A DNA stretch of 64,000 nt from Streptococcus parasuis (GTDB lineage Bacteria; Bacillota; Bacilli; Lactobacillales; Streptococcaceae), in assembly GCF_021654455.1 (NCBI RefSeq), contig NZ_AP024276.1, positions 248,001 through 312,000 of the forward strand, given 5' to 3'. The notes beneath the pieces are model-generated. The model ran no database searches and was not told the DNA's origin. It saw only the letters and a program-made list of their open reading frames with translations. Numbering within the stretch: position 1 is the stretch's first letter; each line of letters starts with the position of its first letter. The translations under genes were made by a program, and so were the position numbers. Below are positions 48,668-58,603 of the stretch, one piece after another.

Positions 48668-49882
48668 ATGAGAAAATTTGAGAAGTCAATGAAATTAGAT
48701 GACGTTGCGTACGATATTCGTGGTCCAGTCTTGGAAGAGGCTATGCGGATGCGTGCTAATGGTGAGCAGATTTTAAGGTTGAATACCGGAAATCCTGCTG
48801 AATTTGGTTTTACTGCGCCAGACGAGGTCATTCGTGATTTGATCCATAACGCTCGTAAATCAGAAGGTTATTCGGATAGTCGGGGGATTTTCTCAGCTCG
48901 TAAGGCGATTATGCAATACTGTCAACTCAAGAAATTTCCAAATGTTGATATTGATGATATTTATCTTGGTAATGGTGTAAGTGAGTTGATTGTCATGTCT
49001 ATGCAGGGCTTGTTGGACAATGGTGATGAGGTGTTGGTACCGATGCCTGACTATCCTTTGTGGACAGCAGCGGTAAGCTTAGCTGGTGGACATGCAGTTC
49101 ACTATGTTTGTGATGAGTCTGCAGACTGGTATCCTGACTTAGCAGATATGGAATCCAAGGTGACATCACGGACTAAGGCTATTGTTCTTATCAATCCTAA
49201 TAATCCAACGGGTGCTTTATATCCAAAAGAAGTGTTGGAAGGAATCGTTGAGATTGCTCGGAAACATGAGCTCATTATTTTTTCTGATGAGATTTATGAC
49301 CGTATGGTATTTGATGGAGCGGTTCATATTCCAATTGCGACCTTGGCACCGGATTTATTTGTTGTAACGATGAATGGTCTATCAAAATCACATCGTATTT
49401 GTGGGTTCCGTGTTGGTTGGATGGTGTTATCAGGCCCTAAACATCATGTGAAAGGGTATATCGAAGGCTTAAACATGCTGTCCAATATGCGTCTATGTTC
49501 CAACGTATTAGCCCAGCAGGTGGTGCAGACATCGTTAGGTGGTGTACAATCTGTTGATAAATTATTGACTCCAGGTGGGCGACTTTATGAACAACGTGAG
49601 TTCATTACAAGGGCGATTCAAGATATACCTGGACTGTCTGCTGTTAAACCCAAAGCAGGTCTGTATATTTTCCCTAAAATTGATCGAGAAATGTATCGTA
49701 TTGATGATGACGAGCAGTTTGTTCTTGATTTCTTGAAGCAAGAAAAAGTATTGTTGGTTCATGGACGAGGTTTTAACTGGAAAGAGCCAGATCATTTCCG
49801 TATTGTTTATTTACCACGTGTTGACGAACTAGCAGAAATTCAAGAAAAAATGACACGATTCTTAGCGCAATATCGACGTTAG
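48668..49882 (+). CDS. alaT: PLP-dependent aminotransferase, AlaT type
   Basis: 404 residues of fold type I. LNTGNPAEFGF, LVPMPDYPLWTAAV, INPNNPTGALY, SDEIYDRM and the PLP lysine in NGLSKSHRICGFRVGW match alanine/valine transaminases like AlaT/YfdZ. RBS GAGGTG. Its terminator hairpin is split by an IS element; the left arm is 49891-49899. Confidence 0.9.
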   Translation: MRKFEKSMKLDDVAYDIRGPVLEEAMRMRANGEQILRLNTGNPAEFGFTAPDEVIRDLIHNARKSEGYSDSRGIFSARKAIMQYCQLKKFPNVDIDDIYLGNGVSELIVMSMQGLLDNGDEVLVPMPDYPLWTAAVSLAGGHAVHYVCDESADWYPDLADMESKVTSRTKAIVLINPNNPTGALYPKEVLEGIVEIARKHELIIFSDEIYDRMVFDGAVHIPIATLAPDLFVVTMNGLSKSHRICGFRVGWMVLSGPKHHVKGYIEGLNMLSNMRLCSNVLAQQVVQTSLGGVQSVDKLLTPGGRLYEQREFITRAIQDIPGLSAVKPKAGLYIFPKIDREMYRIDDDEQFVLDFLKQEKVLLVHGRGFNWKEPDHFRIVYLPRVDELAEIQEKMTRFLAQYRR

Positions 49883-49897
49883 GAGTGAAGAAAAGTC

Positions 49898-49908
49898 GGG
49901 GGTTCTCC
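49898..49908. repeat. Target-site duplication, left copy
   Basis: GGGGGTTCTCC; the same 11 bases are at 51414-51424. Confidence 0.9.
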
Positions 49909-49944
49909 CAATGTCATTAAGTTAAGCATTTAAGCAGCTAAAGA

Positions 49945-49989
49945 AACTATTCCCGTCTGAGCAGTTGATGACAAGACGGGGATAGTTTT
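49945..49989 (+). terminator. Terminator inside the IS left end
   Basis: AACTATTCCCGTCT / AGACGGGGATAGTT stem, then TT. It may replace the split aminotransferase terminator and block read-through into the IS. Confidence 0.75.
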
Positions 49990-50039
49990 TGTATTTAGGG
50001 CGCACAAAAAGGAAGGTTTTTAACCCAATTTTTCAACTA

Positions 50040-51330
50040 TTATGTTACTCTATAAGTGAAGCTTACGGGAGCCTGGCTTTTTATCTTTCTTTGGAAGGTT
50101 CGATTGGGTCGAATAATGGATAAATGCTTAGCAATGTAGGTTTCTAATTGGAAGGAAGTAAGTTCTTCTCTAAGAAATTTTCGACAGGCATAAACAGAGT
50201 CTGAAAAACAAATTTTATAAGTCTGTTTTAACTTTGATGTTTTAATGGTAACGTGTGAGGTTAGCCATTTACAAACATTAAAATTGATAAAGCGAGCGTA
50301 GATTTCTTGGAGAATTCCTTCCTTCTTTTTCGCATGAAAATGAGTCAACCCAATACTGTATTTTAGGTCACGAAAACTGGTATCTATGCCCCATCTGTAG
50401 GCATAGAGATTTTTTAATTTTTCTGGTGAATAATCCGTATTTGTCACCAAAGTTTCAAAGAAACCTGGCTTGATTTCGAGGCGCACCATCCGAAAATGAA
50501 GGTCATAAAAACTGATTGGATCACTTTTTCGACTAGAGTTTGGTAAAAAGTCAAAGGAAGCATTATGAGGTAAAAAATGATACTGATTAGGGAAGTCTCG
50601 ATACAGTTCTTTCATGTCATTGGTTTGTTTGCGACAGATGTTTAGGTCAAATGCCTCATCAAAACAAGGAGTATCAGGGAGACGAAAACTCTTTTTCATC
50701 GAATTATTTCCCTCGCGAATACGAATAATATACGACCAATTTTTCTCCTGGCAATGCGCCATGACATCGTAGGATTCATACCCCCTATCCATTATCACCA
50801 GAGCTTGTTCAAAAGGGACAACTCTCCATCATGTCGATGAAAGCCGCACGCTCATCAACCTCCCGATTATCCTGAATTCGTAGGTCATGATAAATCTCTT
50901 GTTCAAGATTGTAGAGAGCATTGATATGAATGAGATTGTAAGGAGTGTGGTGTGGTCCAGTTTGGAACGAGGTTGTTTTATCAGAACGATTTCTTGGTAG
51001 AACCACATCACTACCATCAACAGCTAGGATAGGGAGATCTTTAGAAGTTGGAATTTTAGAAGTAATATTGGCAAACAGGGTTTTAAAAGCTTGATGTTTG
51101 ATCCGATATCGTCGTTGGACAAAGGCAGATTGAGTGACTGGCAAATCTAAATCAAGTAGCTCTTTGGCTAAGGCATTACCACCCATGGTCAGTATAGCTT
51201 GAATCATGGTTTTCATCGTTAGCTGACTTTTCCGACTAAAATCTTTTTCAGGATGAAGTACAAACTGGTCGGCAGAGGAAACGATGTCATTGATACTTTC
51301 AAATAAATGAGATTTAATCTGGTCTAGCAT
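50040..51330 (-). pseudogene. IS4-family transposase, frameshifted
   Basis: N-terminal part 50809-51330 (DGSDVVLPRN with the first catalytic Asp) and C-terminal part 50040-50798 (IMDRGYES with the second Asp; YAYRWGIDTSFRDLK, where the usual Glu of the YREK signature is Asp). Removing one base from the AAAA run at 50811-50814 restores PFEQALVIMDRGYE across the break, so this is a one-base insertion. Probably inactive unless supplied in trans or rescued by slippage. Confidence 0.9.
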
Positions 51331-51413
51331 GATTTTTCCCCTTTTATTTTTAGTGTAACATAAAAAACTAACCTACCACAAAATGTGATAGATTAGTTAA
51401 CTTAATGACATTG

Positions 51414-51424
51414 GGGGGTTCTCC
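51414..51424. repeat. Target-site duplication, right copy
   Basis: GGGGGTTCTCC. It runs on into GACTTTTTT, the right arm and T run of the split terminator. Confidence 0.9.
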
Positions 51425-51476
51425 GACTTTTTTGATGTCAGAGTGAGAAATTGTCAATATTTTACCAACAATAGTA

Positions 51477-51521
51477 AATTTTCTGATAATTATTGAAATT
51501 TCACTCAATTTTTGCTATACT
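51477..51521 (+). promoter_or_regulatory. codY promoter with CodY box
   Basis: AATTTTCTGATAATT (51477-51491) matches the CodY consensus AATTTTCWGAAAATT at 14 of 15 positions and abuts the -35 TTGAAA (51493). TATACT follows at 51516 after 17 bp. Strongly suggests autoregulation. Confidence 0.85.
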
Positions 51522-51550
51522 GAAAGCAATTACAGTGTAAAGAGGAATTT

Positions 51551-52339
51551 ATGACAACATTATTAGAAAAAACACGGAACATTACATCGATTTTGAAACG
51601 TTCCGAGGAGAAATTGGCAGAAGAATTGCCTTACAATGCGATAGCGGAGCACTTATCTGATATTATAGACTGCAATGCCTGTATTATCAATAGCGAGGGT
51701 GAAATTTTAGGTTATCACATGAACTATAAGACCAATAATGACAGGGTTGAAGAGTTCTATATCAATAAACAGTATCCCGAAGAGTACGTAAAAGCTGTCG
51801 CCCAGATCTATGATACTCAAGTCAATTTGCCAGTAGAAAGTGAATTGACGGCTATCCCTGTTGAGTCACGTTCGACGTATCCAAATGGTCTGACTACGAT
51901 TGCCCCTATTCACGTGACAGGGATTCGTTTTGGCTCACTTATTATTTGGCGGAATGATCGTCAGTTTCTTGATGATGATTTGATCTTGGTTGAGATTGCT
52001 GCGACTGTGGTGGGAATTCAATTGTTGAACTTCCAAAGAGAAGAAGATGAAAAAAATATTCGTCGACGTGCTGCTGTGAATATGGCGGTTAATACACTTT
52101 CATATTCAGAGATGAAAGCTGTCGCGGCTATCTTGGGTGAGTTAAATGGCAATGAAGGTCAGTTGACGGCATCTGTTATTGCAGATCGTATCGGTATTAC
52201 ACGCTCTGTTATTGTGAATGCGCTACGTAAATTAGAGAGTGCAGGGATTATTGAAAGTCGTTCCTTAGGAATGAAAGGTACTTATTTGAAAGTACTGATT
52301 CCAGCAATTTTTGATGAAATAAAGAAACGTGATTACTAA
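51551..52339 (+). CDS. codY: GTP-sensing pleiotropic regulator CodY
   Basis: 262 residues. N-terminal GAF domain (about 1-155) that senses branched-chain amino acids, and a C-terminal winged helix with [29 protein letters not shown]. In streptococci CodY represses amino-acid synthesis and uptake when isoleucine is plentiful, so the leu operon at the start of the window is a plausible target. Followed one base later by the nicotinamidase-like gene. Confidence 0.97.
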   Translation: MTTLLEKTRNITSILKRSEEKLAEELPYNAIAEHLSDIIDCNACIINSEGEILGYHMNYKTNNDRVEEFYINKQYPEEYVKAVAQIYDTQVNLPVESELTAIPVESRSTYPNGLTTIAPIHVTGIRFGSLIIWRNDRQFLDDDLILVEIAATVVGIQLLNFQREEDEKNIRRRAAVNMAVNTLSYSEMKAVAAILGELNGNEGQLTASVIADRIGITRSVIVNALRKLESAGIIESRSLGMKGTYLKVLIPAIFDEIKKRDY

Positions 52340-52340
52340 G

Positions 52341-52892
52341 ATGACAAAAGCACTGATTTCAATAGATTATACGATAGATTTTGTCGCAGATGAGGGAAAG
52401 TTAACTGCAGGTAAGCCTGCACAAGCCATCTCAGAACGGATTGCTCAGGTTACATCTGAAGCATTTGAAAATGGAGATTATATTTTCTTTGCGATTGATG
52501 GGCATGAAACAGGTGATGAGTTTCACCCTGAAAGTAAGCTCTTTCCGCCTCATAATATCATCGGTACGTCAGGTCGGGATTTATATGGTCCTTTAGCAGA
52601 CTTTTATCTGGAAAATAAGGATCATGAGCGTGTCCGTTGGATGGACAAACGGCATTATTCGGCCTTTTCTGGAACAGATTTAGATATTCGTTTGCGGGAA
52701 CGTGGTGTGGATACGGTTGTTTTAACAGGTGTATTGTCTGATATCTGTGTCCTCCATACGGCTATCGATGCCTATAATAAGGGGTATCGGATTGAAGTAG
52801 TTGCATCAGCAATTGCTGCATTGACGGAGGAGAGTCATCAGTTTGCACTGAATCACCTGCGTCATGTACTCGGTGCGACGGTTATTGAATAA
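52341..52892 (+). CDS. pncA: Isochorismatase-family nicotinamidase
   Basis: 183 residues. Asp near the N-terminus in ISIDYTIDF, Lys in DKRHYSAFSGTDL and Cys in LTGVLSDICVLHTAIDA form the catalytic triad of cysteine amidohydrolases. Nicotinamide to nicotinate is the likely reaction in NAD salvage. The start at 52341 is one base from the codY stop and has no strong ribosome site, so coupling is likely; GTG 52329 is an alternative. Confidence 0.85.
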   Translation: MTKALISIDYTIDFVADEGKLTAGKPAQAISERIAQVTSEAFENGDYIFFAIDGHETGDEFHPESKLFPPHNIIGTSGRDLYGPLADFYLENKDHERVRWMDKRHYSAFSGTDLDIRLRERGVDTVVLTGVLSDICVLHTAIDAYNKGYRIEVVASAIAALTEESHQFALNHLRHVLGATVIE

Positions 52893-52900
52893 TGTTTAGC

Positions 52901-52924
52901 AACCAGTCTGTGGACTGGTTTTTT
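52901..52924 (+). terminator. Terminator of the codY-pncA unit
   Basis: AACCAGTC - TGTG - GACTGGTT, then T4. Confidence 0.9.
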
Positions 52925-53021
52925 GCTGAATAATCTTACATACTCAGTTATCTCAACCTTTATGGTGGGTTAGAAATATGATATAATGAGAAGATAGATT
53001 TCCATTAGGAGGAAAGTTAGA

Positions 53022-53324
53022 ATGAAGATTTCTGAAGCTGAAGTCCGTCATGTTGCCAAGCTGTCTAAGCTAGAGTTTTCGGATCAAGAAACTGCGGAAT
53101 TCGCGACTACTTTGAGTAAAATTGTTGATATGGTTGAATTGCTCAATGAAGTAGATACAACAGGTGTTGCAGTAACAACAACTATGGCTGATCGTAAGAA
53201 TGTGTTGCGAGCAGATGTTGCTCAACAGGGTGAGAGTCGTGAGGAACTCTTTAAAAATGTACCTGAATCTCAAGATCATTATATTAAGGTACCAGCAATT
53301 TTAGATGGGGGAGGAGATGCATAA
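53022..53324 (+). CDS. gatC: Glutamyl-tRNA(Gln) amidotransferase subunit C
   Basis: 100 residues, standard Gat[21 protein letters not shown] and the C-terminal [12 protein letters not shown]. It joins A and B subunits of the enzyme that converts Glu-tRNA(Gln) to Gln-tRNA(Gln), as streptococci lack GlnRS. RBS AGGAGG; TATAAT at 52981. Stop overlaps the gatA start (TAATG). Confidence 0.97.
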   Translation: MKISEAEVRHVAKLSKLEFSDQETAEFATTLSKIVDMVELLNEVDTTGVAVTTTMADRKNVLRADVAQQGESREELFKNVPESQDHYIKVPAILDGGGDA

Positions 53325-54790
53325 TGACTTTTAACAATAAAACCATTGATGAATTGCATGACCTCCTTGTCAAAAAGGAGATTTCTGCAACGGAGTTAAC
53401 CAAGGCAACCTTGGAAGACATTAAAAGCCGTGAGGGGGCAGTGGATGCTTTCTTGACGATCACTGAGGAAAAGGCTTTAGCGCAAGCTGCCGCCTTAGAC
53501 GAAAAGGGGATTGATGCGGACAATGTTATGGCTGGGATTCCTTTGGCAGTCAAGGATAATATCTCTACTAAGGGGATTTTAACCACGGCAGCTTCAAAAA
53601 TGCTCTATAACTACGAGCCGATTTTCGATGCGACATCGGTTGCTCAGGCCTATGCCAAGGATATGATTGTTGTTGGTAAGACCAACATGGATGAGTTTGC
53701 CATGGGTGGTTCTAATGAGAACTCTGCCTTCAAGCCAACGAAAAATGCTTGGGACCAGACAAAAGTTCCTGGTGGTTCTTCAGGTGGTTCAGCCGCTGCA
53801 GTTGCTGCTGGTCAGGTCCGTTTGTCACTCGGTTCTGACACGGGTGGTTCCATTCGTCAACCAGCAGCCTTTAATGGGATTGTCGGTATGAAGCCAACTT
53901 ATGGTACAGTATCACGTTTTGGTCTGATTGCCTTTGGTTCATCTCTTGACCAGATTGGTCCATTCTCACAGACGGTTAAGGAAAATGCCCAGTTGCTCAA
54001 TGTCATCTCTGGTCATGATGTAAAGGATGCAACATCAACGATCAATGAAATTGCAGACGTCACTAGCAAGATTGGTCAAGACATTAAAGGCATGAAAATT
54101 GCTTTGCCGAAAGAATACATGGGCGAAGGGATTGATCCGCAGGTCAAGGAAACTATTCTCAAGGCGGCTAAGCACTTGGAAAGTTTGGGGGCGATTATCG
54201 AGGAAGTCAGCCTGCCACATTCTAAGTATGGGGTTGCTGTTTACTATATTATTGCATCATCAGAGGCCTCTTCTAACTTGCAACGTTTTGACGGTATCCG
54301 TTATGGTTTCCGTGCAGAAGATGCGACAAACTTGGATGAGATTTACGTGAAAACTCGTAGCCAAGGTTTTGGTGAGGAAGTCAAACGTCGTATTATGTTG
54401 GGAACCTTTAGCCTGTCATCTGGTTACTACGATGCCTACTTCAAGAAGGCTGGTCAGGTGCGGACCTTGATTATCCAAGATTTTGAGAAAGTCTTTGCGG
54501 ACTATGACTTGATTTTGGGTCCGACAGCTCCGACAGTTGCCTTTGGTTTGGACACGCTTAACCATGACCCTGTGGCTATGTACTTGGCGGATCTCTTGAC
54601 TATTCCTGTCAACTTGGCAGGTCTTCCAGGGATTTCGATTCCTGCTGGTTTTGTAGAAGGATTGCCAGTTGGTTTGCAGTTGATTGGTCCAAAATACTCA
54701 GAAGAAACTATTTACCAAGTGGCTGCTGCCTTTGAAGCGACAACAGACTATCACAAGCAACAACCAGTGATTTTTGGAGGTGCTAATTAA
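53324..54790 (+). CDS. gatA: Glutamyl-tRNA(Gln) amidotransferase subunit A
   Basis: 488 residues, amidase-signature family. The catalytic Lys is in PLAVKDNIS and the Ser pair in [13 protein letters not shown] and [16 protein letters not shown]. It releases ammonia from glutamine for the B subunit. Overlaps gatB at TAATG. Confidence 0.98.
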   Translation: MTFNNKTIDELHDLLVKKEISATELTKATLEDIKSREGAVDAFLTITEEKALAQAAALDEKGIDADNVMAGIPLAVKDNISTKGILTTAASKMLYNYEPIFDATSVAQAYAKDMIVVGKTNMDEFAMGGSNENSAFKPTKNAWDQTKVPGGSSGGSAAAVAAGQVRLSLGSDTGGSIRQPAAFNGIVGMKPTYGTVSRFGLIAFGSSLDQIGPFSQTVKENAQLLNVISGHDVKDATSTINEIADVTSKIGQDIKGMKIALPKEYMGEGIDPQVKETILKAAKHLESLGAIIEEVSLPHSKYGVAVYYIIASSEASSNLQRFDGIRYGFRAEDATNLDEIYVKTRSQGFGEEVKRRIMLGTFSLSSGYYDAYFKKAGQVRTLIIQDFEKVFADYDLILGPTAPTVAFGLDTLNHDPVAMYLADLLTIPVNLAGLPGISIPAGFVEGLPVGLQLIGPKYSEETIYQVAAAFEATTDYHKQQPVIFGGAN

Positions 54791-56229
54791 TGAACTTTGA
54801 AACGATTATTGGTCTAGAAGTCCATGTGGAGTTGAATACCAACTCGAAAATTTTCTCACCTTCATCTGCTCATTTTGGTGAGGATCCAAATGCTAATACC
54901 AACGTGATTGACTGGTCTTTCCCAGGTGTCCTTCCTGTCCTTAACAAGGGCGTTGTGGATGCGGGGATCAAGGCTGCCTTGGCTTTGAACATGGACATTC
55001 ACAAGGAAATGCACTTTGACCGTAAGAACTATTTCTATCCTGATAACCCTAAGGCCTATCAGATTTCCCAGTTTGACGAGCCAATCGGCTACAATGGTTG
55101 GATTGAGATTGAGCTAGAAGACGGATCAACCAAGAAAATTCGTATCGAGCGTGCGCATTTAGAAGAAGATGCAGGTAAAAATACCCACGGTACAGACGGC
55201 TATTCTTATGTAGACCTCAACCGTCAAGGAGTGCCACTGATTGAGATTGTATCAGAAGCAGATATGCGTTCGCCCGAAGAGGCATACGCATACTTGACAG
55301 CCCTCAAGGAAATTATCCAGTACACTGGTATTTCAGATGTGAAGATGGAAGAGGGTTCTATGCGCGTGGATGCCAACATCTCTCTTCGTCCCTATGGTCA
55401 AGAAAAATTTGGTACCAAGACTGAGTTGAAAAACCTCAACTCCTTCAACTACGTGCGCAAGGGCTTGCAGCACGAAGTAGAACGTCAGGCCAAAATCTTG
55501 CGTTCTGGTGGTCAAATCCAGCAGGAAACTCGCCGTTACGATGAATCTACTGGTGAAACCATTCTCATGCGTGTCAAAGAGGGTTCAGCTGACTACCGTT
55601 ACTTCCCTGAGCCAGACCTGCCACTCTATGAGATTGATGATAGCTGGATTGAGGAAGTTCGTGCAGAATTGCCAGTCTTTCCAAAGGCTCGCCGTGCTCA
55701 CTATGTGGAGAACTTGGGCTTGACAGCGTACGATGCAGGTCAGTTGACGTCTACCAAGGCTCTGTCTGACTTCTTTGAAGCAGCAGTGGCAGCAGGTGGA
55801 GATGCCAAACAGGTTTCCAACTGGTTACAGGGTGAGGTGGCTCAATTCCTCAATGCTGAAGGTAAGACTATTGAGCAAATCGCTTTGACACCAGAAAACT
55901 TGGTTGAGATGATTGCCTTGATTGCGGATGGCACTATTTCATCTAAGATTGCCAAGAAAGTCTTTGTTCACTTGGCGAAAGAAGGTGGCTCTGCTAAGGC
56001 TTACGTTGAGAAAGCTGGCTTGGTACAGATTTCAGACCCAGCGGTCCTCATTCCGATTATCCACCAAGTCTTTGCGGATAACGAAGCAGCCGTAGCTGAC
56101 TTCAAGTCTGGCAAACGTAATGCTGATAAGGCCTTCACAGGCTTCTTGATGAAGGCAACCAAGGGACAAGCCAATCCCCAAGTTGCTCAACAACTCTTGG
56201 CTCAGGAATTGGCTAAGTTGTTGGATTAA
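54790..56229 (+). CDS. gatB: Aspartyl/glutamyl-tRNA amidotransferase subunit B
   Basis: 479 residues, full length. [18 protein letters not shown] start, [16 protein letters not shown] and RTHLEED-like [10 protein letters not shown] in the kinase-like cradle, and a C-terminal YqeY-like tail that grips the tRNA. Last gene of gatCAB; a strong terminator follows. Confidence 0.98.
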   Translation: MNFETIIGLEVHVELNTNSKIFSPSSAHFGEDPNANTNVIDWSFPGVLPVLNKGVVDAGIKAALALNMDIHKEMHFDRKNYFYPDNPKAYQISQFDEPIGYNGWIEIELEDGSTKKIRIERAHLEEDAGKNTHGTDGYSYVDLNRQGVPLIEIVSEADMRSPEEAYAYLTALKEIIQYTGISDVKMEEGSMRVDANISLRPYGQEKFGTKTELKNLNSFNYVRKGLQHEVERQAKILRSGGQIQQETRRYDESTGETILMRVKEGSADYRYFPEPDLPLYEIDDSWIEEVRAELPVFPKARRAHYVENLGLTAYDAGQLTSTKALSDFFEAAVAAGGDAKQVSNWLQGEVAQFLNAEGKTIEQIALTPENLVEMIALIADGTISSKIAKKVFVHLAKEGGSAKAYVEKAGLVQISDPAVLIPIIHQVFADNEAAVADFKSGKRNADKAFTGFLMKATKGQANPQVAQQLLAQELAKLLD

Positions 56230-56238
56230 AATGAATAG

Positions 56239-56278
56239 AAGAAAACCCGAGAATTCGTTTGAACTCTCGGGTTTTCTT
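56239..56278. terminator. Bidirectional terminator between gatB and galR
   Basis: Perfect 14-bp stem AAGAAAACCCGAGA / TCTCGGGTTTTCTT. Confidence 0.93.
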
Positions 56279-56286
56279 ATGCACTT

Positions 56287-57285
56287 TTAGTAAGAACTCT
56301 CCCGTATAACCAACTGGGTACCTAGTTTAATCTTACGGGGATGGTGGGGTTGCGGGCTTGCAATGACACGGTCTAGCAGTTGCATGGCTTCCTGGCCCAT
56401 TTCTTCGGTAAAGACGCTTATAGAAGACAGGGCTGGATAGACCTGGCGCGTGATGGCGGTGTCGTTAAAGGTGATGAGTTGAACTCTTTCTGGCACTGCG
56501 ATTTGACGCTCTTGAAGTGCTCGAAGGGCGCCGACAGCCAGGGTATCGTTTGCCATGAAGAAAGCTGGCGGTAGTTGGTCGCCTAAGTCCTCAATTGCCT
56601 GGCTCATCAGCTCGTAGCCCGACTGGGTGGAGAATTTTCCTTGGTAGATGTAGTCTTCTCGAAGTATGCCTAAGGTGTCTAGATAGGATCGAAAGGCGAT
56701 CAGGCGTGGGTCTGTTGGCAGTTGGTGACCATCTGTGGTTTCTTCCTGTCCGACCAATAGGCCAATGTCTGTCAAACCTTGTGAACAGAAGTGGTCAATA
56801 ACTGTCTGAACAGAGTGTTGAAAGTCAGTCGTGACGCAGGAGAATCCCTCGGTTAGTGTGTCAGAGTCCACAAAAATCAGCTTTGGAGATAGGCTGGCCA
56901 GCTCTGCTATTTGCCCAGAAGAAAATTTACCAACTGCGATGATGCCGTCAACTTCTTGAAGGAGGGGATTGGTCAAGTTGTTGAAGGAGCGAACGATTTG
57001 ATAGCCGAGAAGACTGGCTGTTTGCTCGATGCTGGCGCGAATCGAATAGTAGTAGAGGTCAGCTAGTTCCTCACTTTCAGTGTACCACTGGACAATTCCG
57101 ATGGTGCCTTTTTGTTGAGGAGACTGTTTTTTAAGGTGTTTTGTATAGCCTAATTCTTGTGCTATGTTCAAGATTTTTTGCCGTGTTTCTTGGCTAACGG
57201 ATAGACTAGCATCGCCATTTAAAACTCTTGAAATGGTTGCGGGGGATAGGTCAGCTTGTTTTGCGATATCTTTAATGGTAACCAT
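56287..57285 (-). CDS. galR: LacI-family galactose operon repressor
   Basis: 332 residues: LacI-type HTH (MVTIKDIAKQADLSPATISRVLNG) and hinge, then a periplasmic-binding-like effector domain. It faces away from galK, the usual position of GalR in streptococci. AGGAG precedes the ATG on the minus strand, and TATACT (minus, 57312-57317) is the likely -10. Galactose as inducer is inferred from the neighbours. Confidence 0.9.
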   Translation of the reverse strand: MVTIKDIAKQADLSPATISRVLNGDASLSVSQETRQKILNIAQELGYTKHLKKQSPQQKGTIGIVQWYTESEELADLYYYSIRASIEQTASLLGYQIVRSFNNLTNPLLQEVDGIIAVGKFSSGQIAELASLSPKLIFVDSDTLTEGFSCVTTDFQHSVQTVIDHFCSQGLTDIGLLVGQEETTDGHQLPTDPRLIAFRSYLDTLGILREDYIYQGKFSTQSGYELMSQAIEDLGDQLPPAFFMANDTLAVGALRALQERQIAVPERVQLITFNDTAITRQVYPALSSISVFTEEMGQEAMQLLDRVIASPQPHHPRKIKLGTQLVIRESSY

Positions 57286-57355
57286 ATTATTTCTCCTGTC
57301 TGTTTGTATCTAGTATAGCACAAAAAATAAGATTAGTAAATTTTTAGTAAATATA

Positions 57356-57404
57356 TTGACTTTTTATTTAGAGAGTTGTACAATAAAAGAAAACGATTAC
57401 AGAA
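57356..57404 (+). promoter_or_regulatory. galK promoter with LacI-family operator
   Basis: TTGACT (57356) and TACAAT (57379), 17 bp apart. AAGAAAACGATTACA (57387-57401) right at the start point fits the catabolite site (cre) pattern at all but one fixed position, or could be the GalR operator. TTAGTAAAT occurs twice between the genes (57333 and 57344). Confidence 0.7.
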
Positions 57405-57418
57405 AATGGGAGGTTCTC

Positions 57419-58591
57419 ATGAATTCAGAACAACTTAACCAAGCCTTTCTCGATGTTTTTGGACAAGAGGCTGATGCAACTTTTTTCTCACCAGGGCGCA
57501 TTAATTTGATTGGTGAGCACACGGATTACAATGGTGGTCATGTTTTTCCTGCGGCCATTACCTTGGGAACATATGGGGCTGCTCGCAAACGTGAAGATCA
57601 ACTTTTGCGTTTCTATTCTGCTAACTTCGAGGAAGTAGGTATTATTGAGGTAGATTTGAATCATCTGGTCTTTGATAAGGCGGATAACTGGACCAATTAT
57701 GCCAAAGGTGTTCTTAAGTTCTTGCAAGAAGCAGGGCACAGCATTGACACAGGTATGGAAGTCTTTGTCTATGGTAACATTCCAAATGGTTCAGGCTTGT
57801 CATCATCAGCTTCTCTAGAACTCTTGATTGGAATTATCGCAGAAGAATTGTATGGTCTAGAATTGACTCGCCTTGATTTGGTGAAAATTGGGAAACAAAC
57901 GGAAAATCACTTTATCGGTGTCAATTCTGGTATCATGGACCAGTTTGCTATCGGTATGGGAGCAGATAATCGGGCGATTTACCTTGATACCAATACCTTG
58001 GAATATGACTTGGTACCGCTGGATTTAGGGGACCATGTTATTGTGATCATGAACACCAATAAACGTCGTGAATTGGCAGATTCTAAGTACAATGAGCGTC
58101 GTGCGGAATGTGAAAAAGCGGTGGAAGAATTGAATGCAGTCTTGAATATTCAAACTCTGGGAGAATTGGATGAGTGGACTTTTGATCAATATAGCTACTT
58201 GATTAAGGATGAAAACCGCATCAAGCGTGCCCGCCATGCTGTTCTTGAAAACCAACGGACCTTGCAGGCTCGTAAGGCCTTGGAAGAAGGAGATTTGGCA
58301 ACCTTTGGTCGTTTGGTCAATGCTTCTCATGTTTCTTTGGAGCATGATTATGAAGTGACAGGTTTGGAATTGGATACCTTGGCTCACACAGCTTGGGAGC
58401 AAGAAGGTGTTCTTGGCGCTCGGATGACAGGAGCTGGTTTCGGTGGCTGTGGTATTGCCATTGTCCATAAGGACAAGGTTGCTGCCTTTACTGAAAATGT
58501 TGGTAAGACCTATACAGAGGTTGTTGGCTATGAACCAAGCTTCTATGTAGCGGAGATTGCTGGAGGCTCTCGCGTTTTATCTCGAAAATAG
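57419..58591 (+). CDS. galK: Galactokinase
   Basis: 390 residues. GHMP kinase with the galactose signature [15 protein letters not shown], the ATP loop [14 protein letters not shown] and motif 3 [15 protein letters not shown]. Phosphorylates galactose in the Leloir pathway. Start ATG 57419 after GGGAGG. Followed by galT 12 bases on. Confidence 0.97.
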   Translation: MNSEQLNQAFLDVFGQEADATFFSPGRINLIGEHTDYNGGHVFPAAITLGTYGAARKREDQLLRFYSANFEEVGIIEVDLNHLVFDKADNWTNYAKGVLKFLQEAGHSIDTGMEVFVYGNIPNGSGLSSSASLELLIGIIAEELYGLELTRLDLVKIGKQTENHFIGVNSGIMDQFAIGMGADNRAIYLDTNTLEYDLVPLDLGDHVIVIMNTNKRRELADSKYNERRAECEKAVEELNAVLNIQTLGELDEWTFDQYSYLIKDENRIKRARHAVLENQRTLQARKALEEGDLATFGRLVNASHVSLEHDYEVTGLELDTLAHTAWEQEGVLGARMTGAGFGGCGIAIVHKDKVAAFTENVGKTYTEVVGYEPSFYVAEIAGGSRVLSRK

Positions 58592-58603
58592 ATTGGAGAA
58601 ATG

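Larger units (their letters stand above)
49909..51413 (-). mobile_element. IS4-family insertion sequence, 1505 bp
   Basis: Terminal inverted repeats CAATGTCATTAAGTTAA (17 bp, perfect) and an 11-bp target duplication of the GGG-N5-TCC type, as in IS231-like members of the IS4 family. One transposase gene on the minus strand, broken by a frameshift. The left end holds an internal terminator (49945-49989). Confidence 0.93.

Noticed and set aside
54790-56229. A T-box or riboswitch before gatCAB
   Set aside because: The 97 bases before gatC contain only a promoter and ribosome site.
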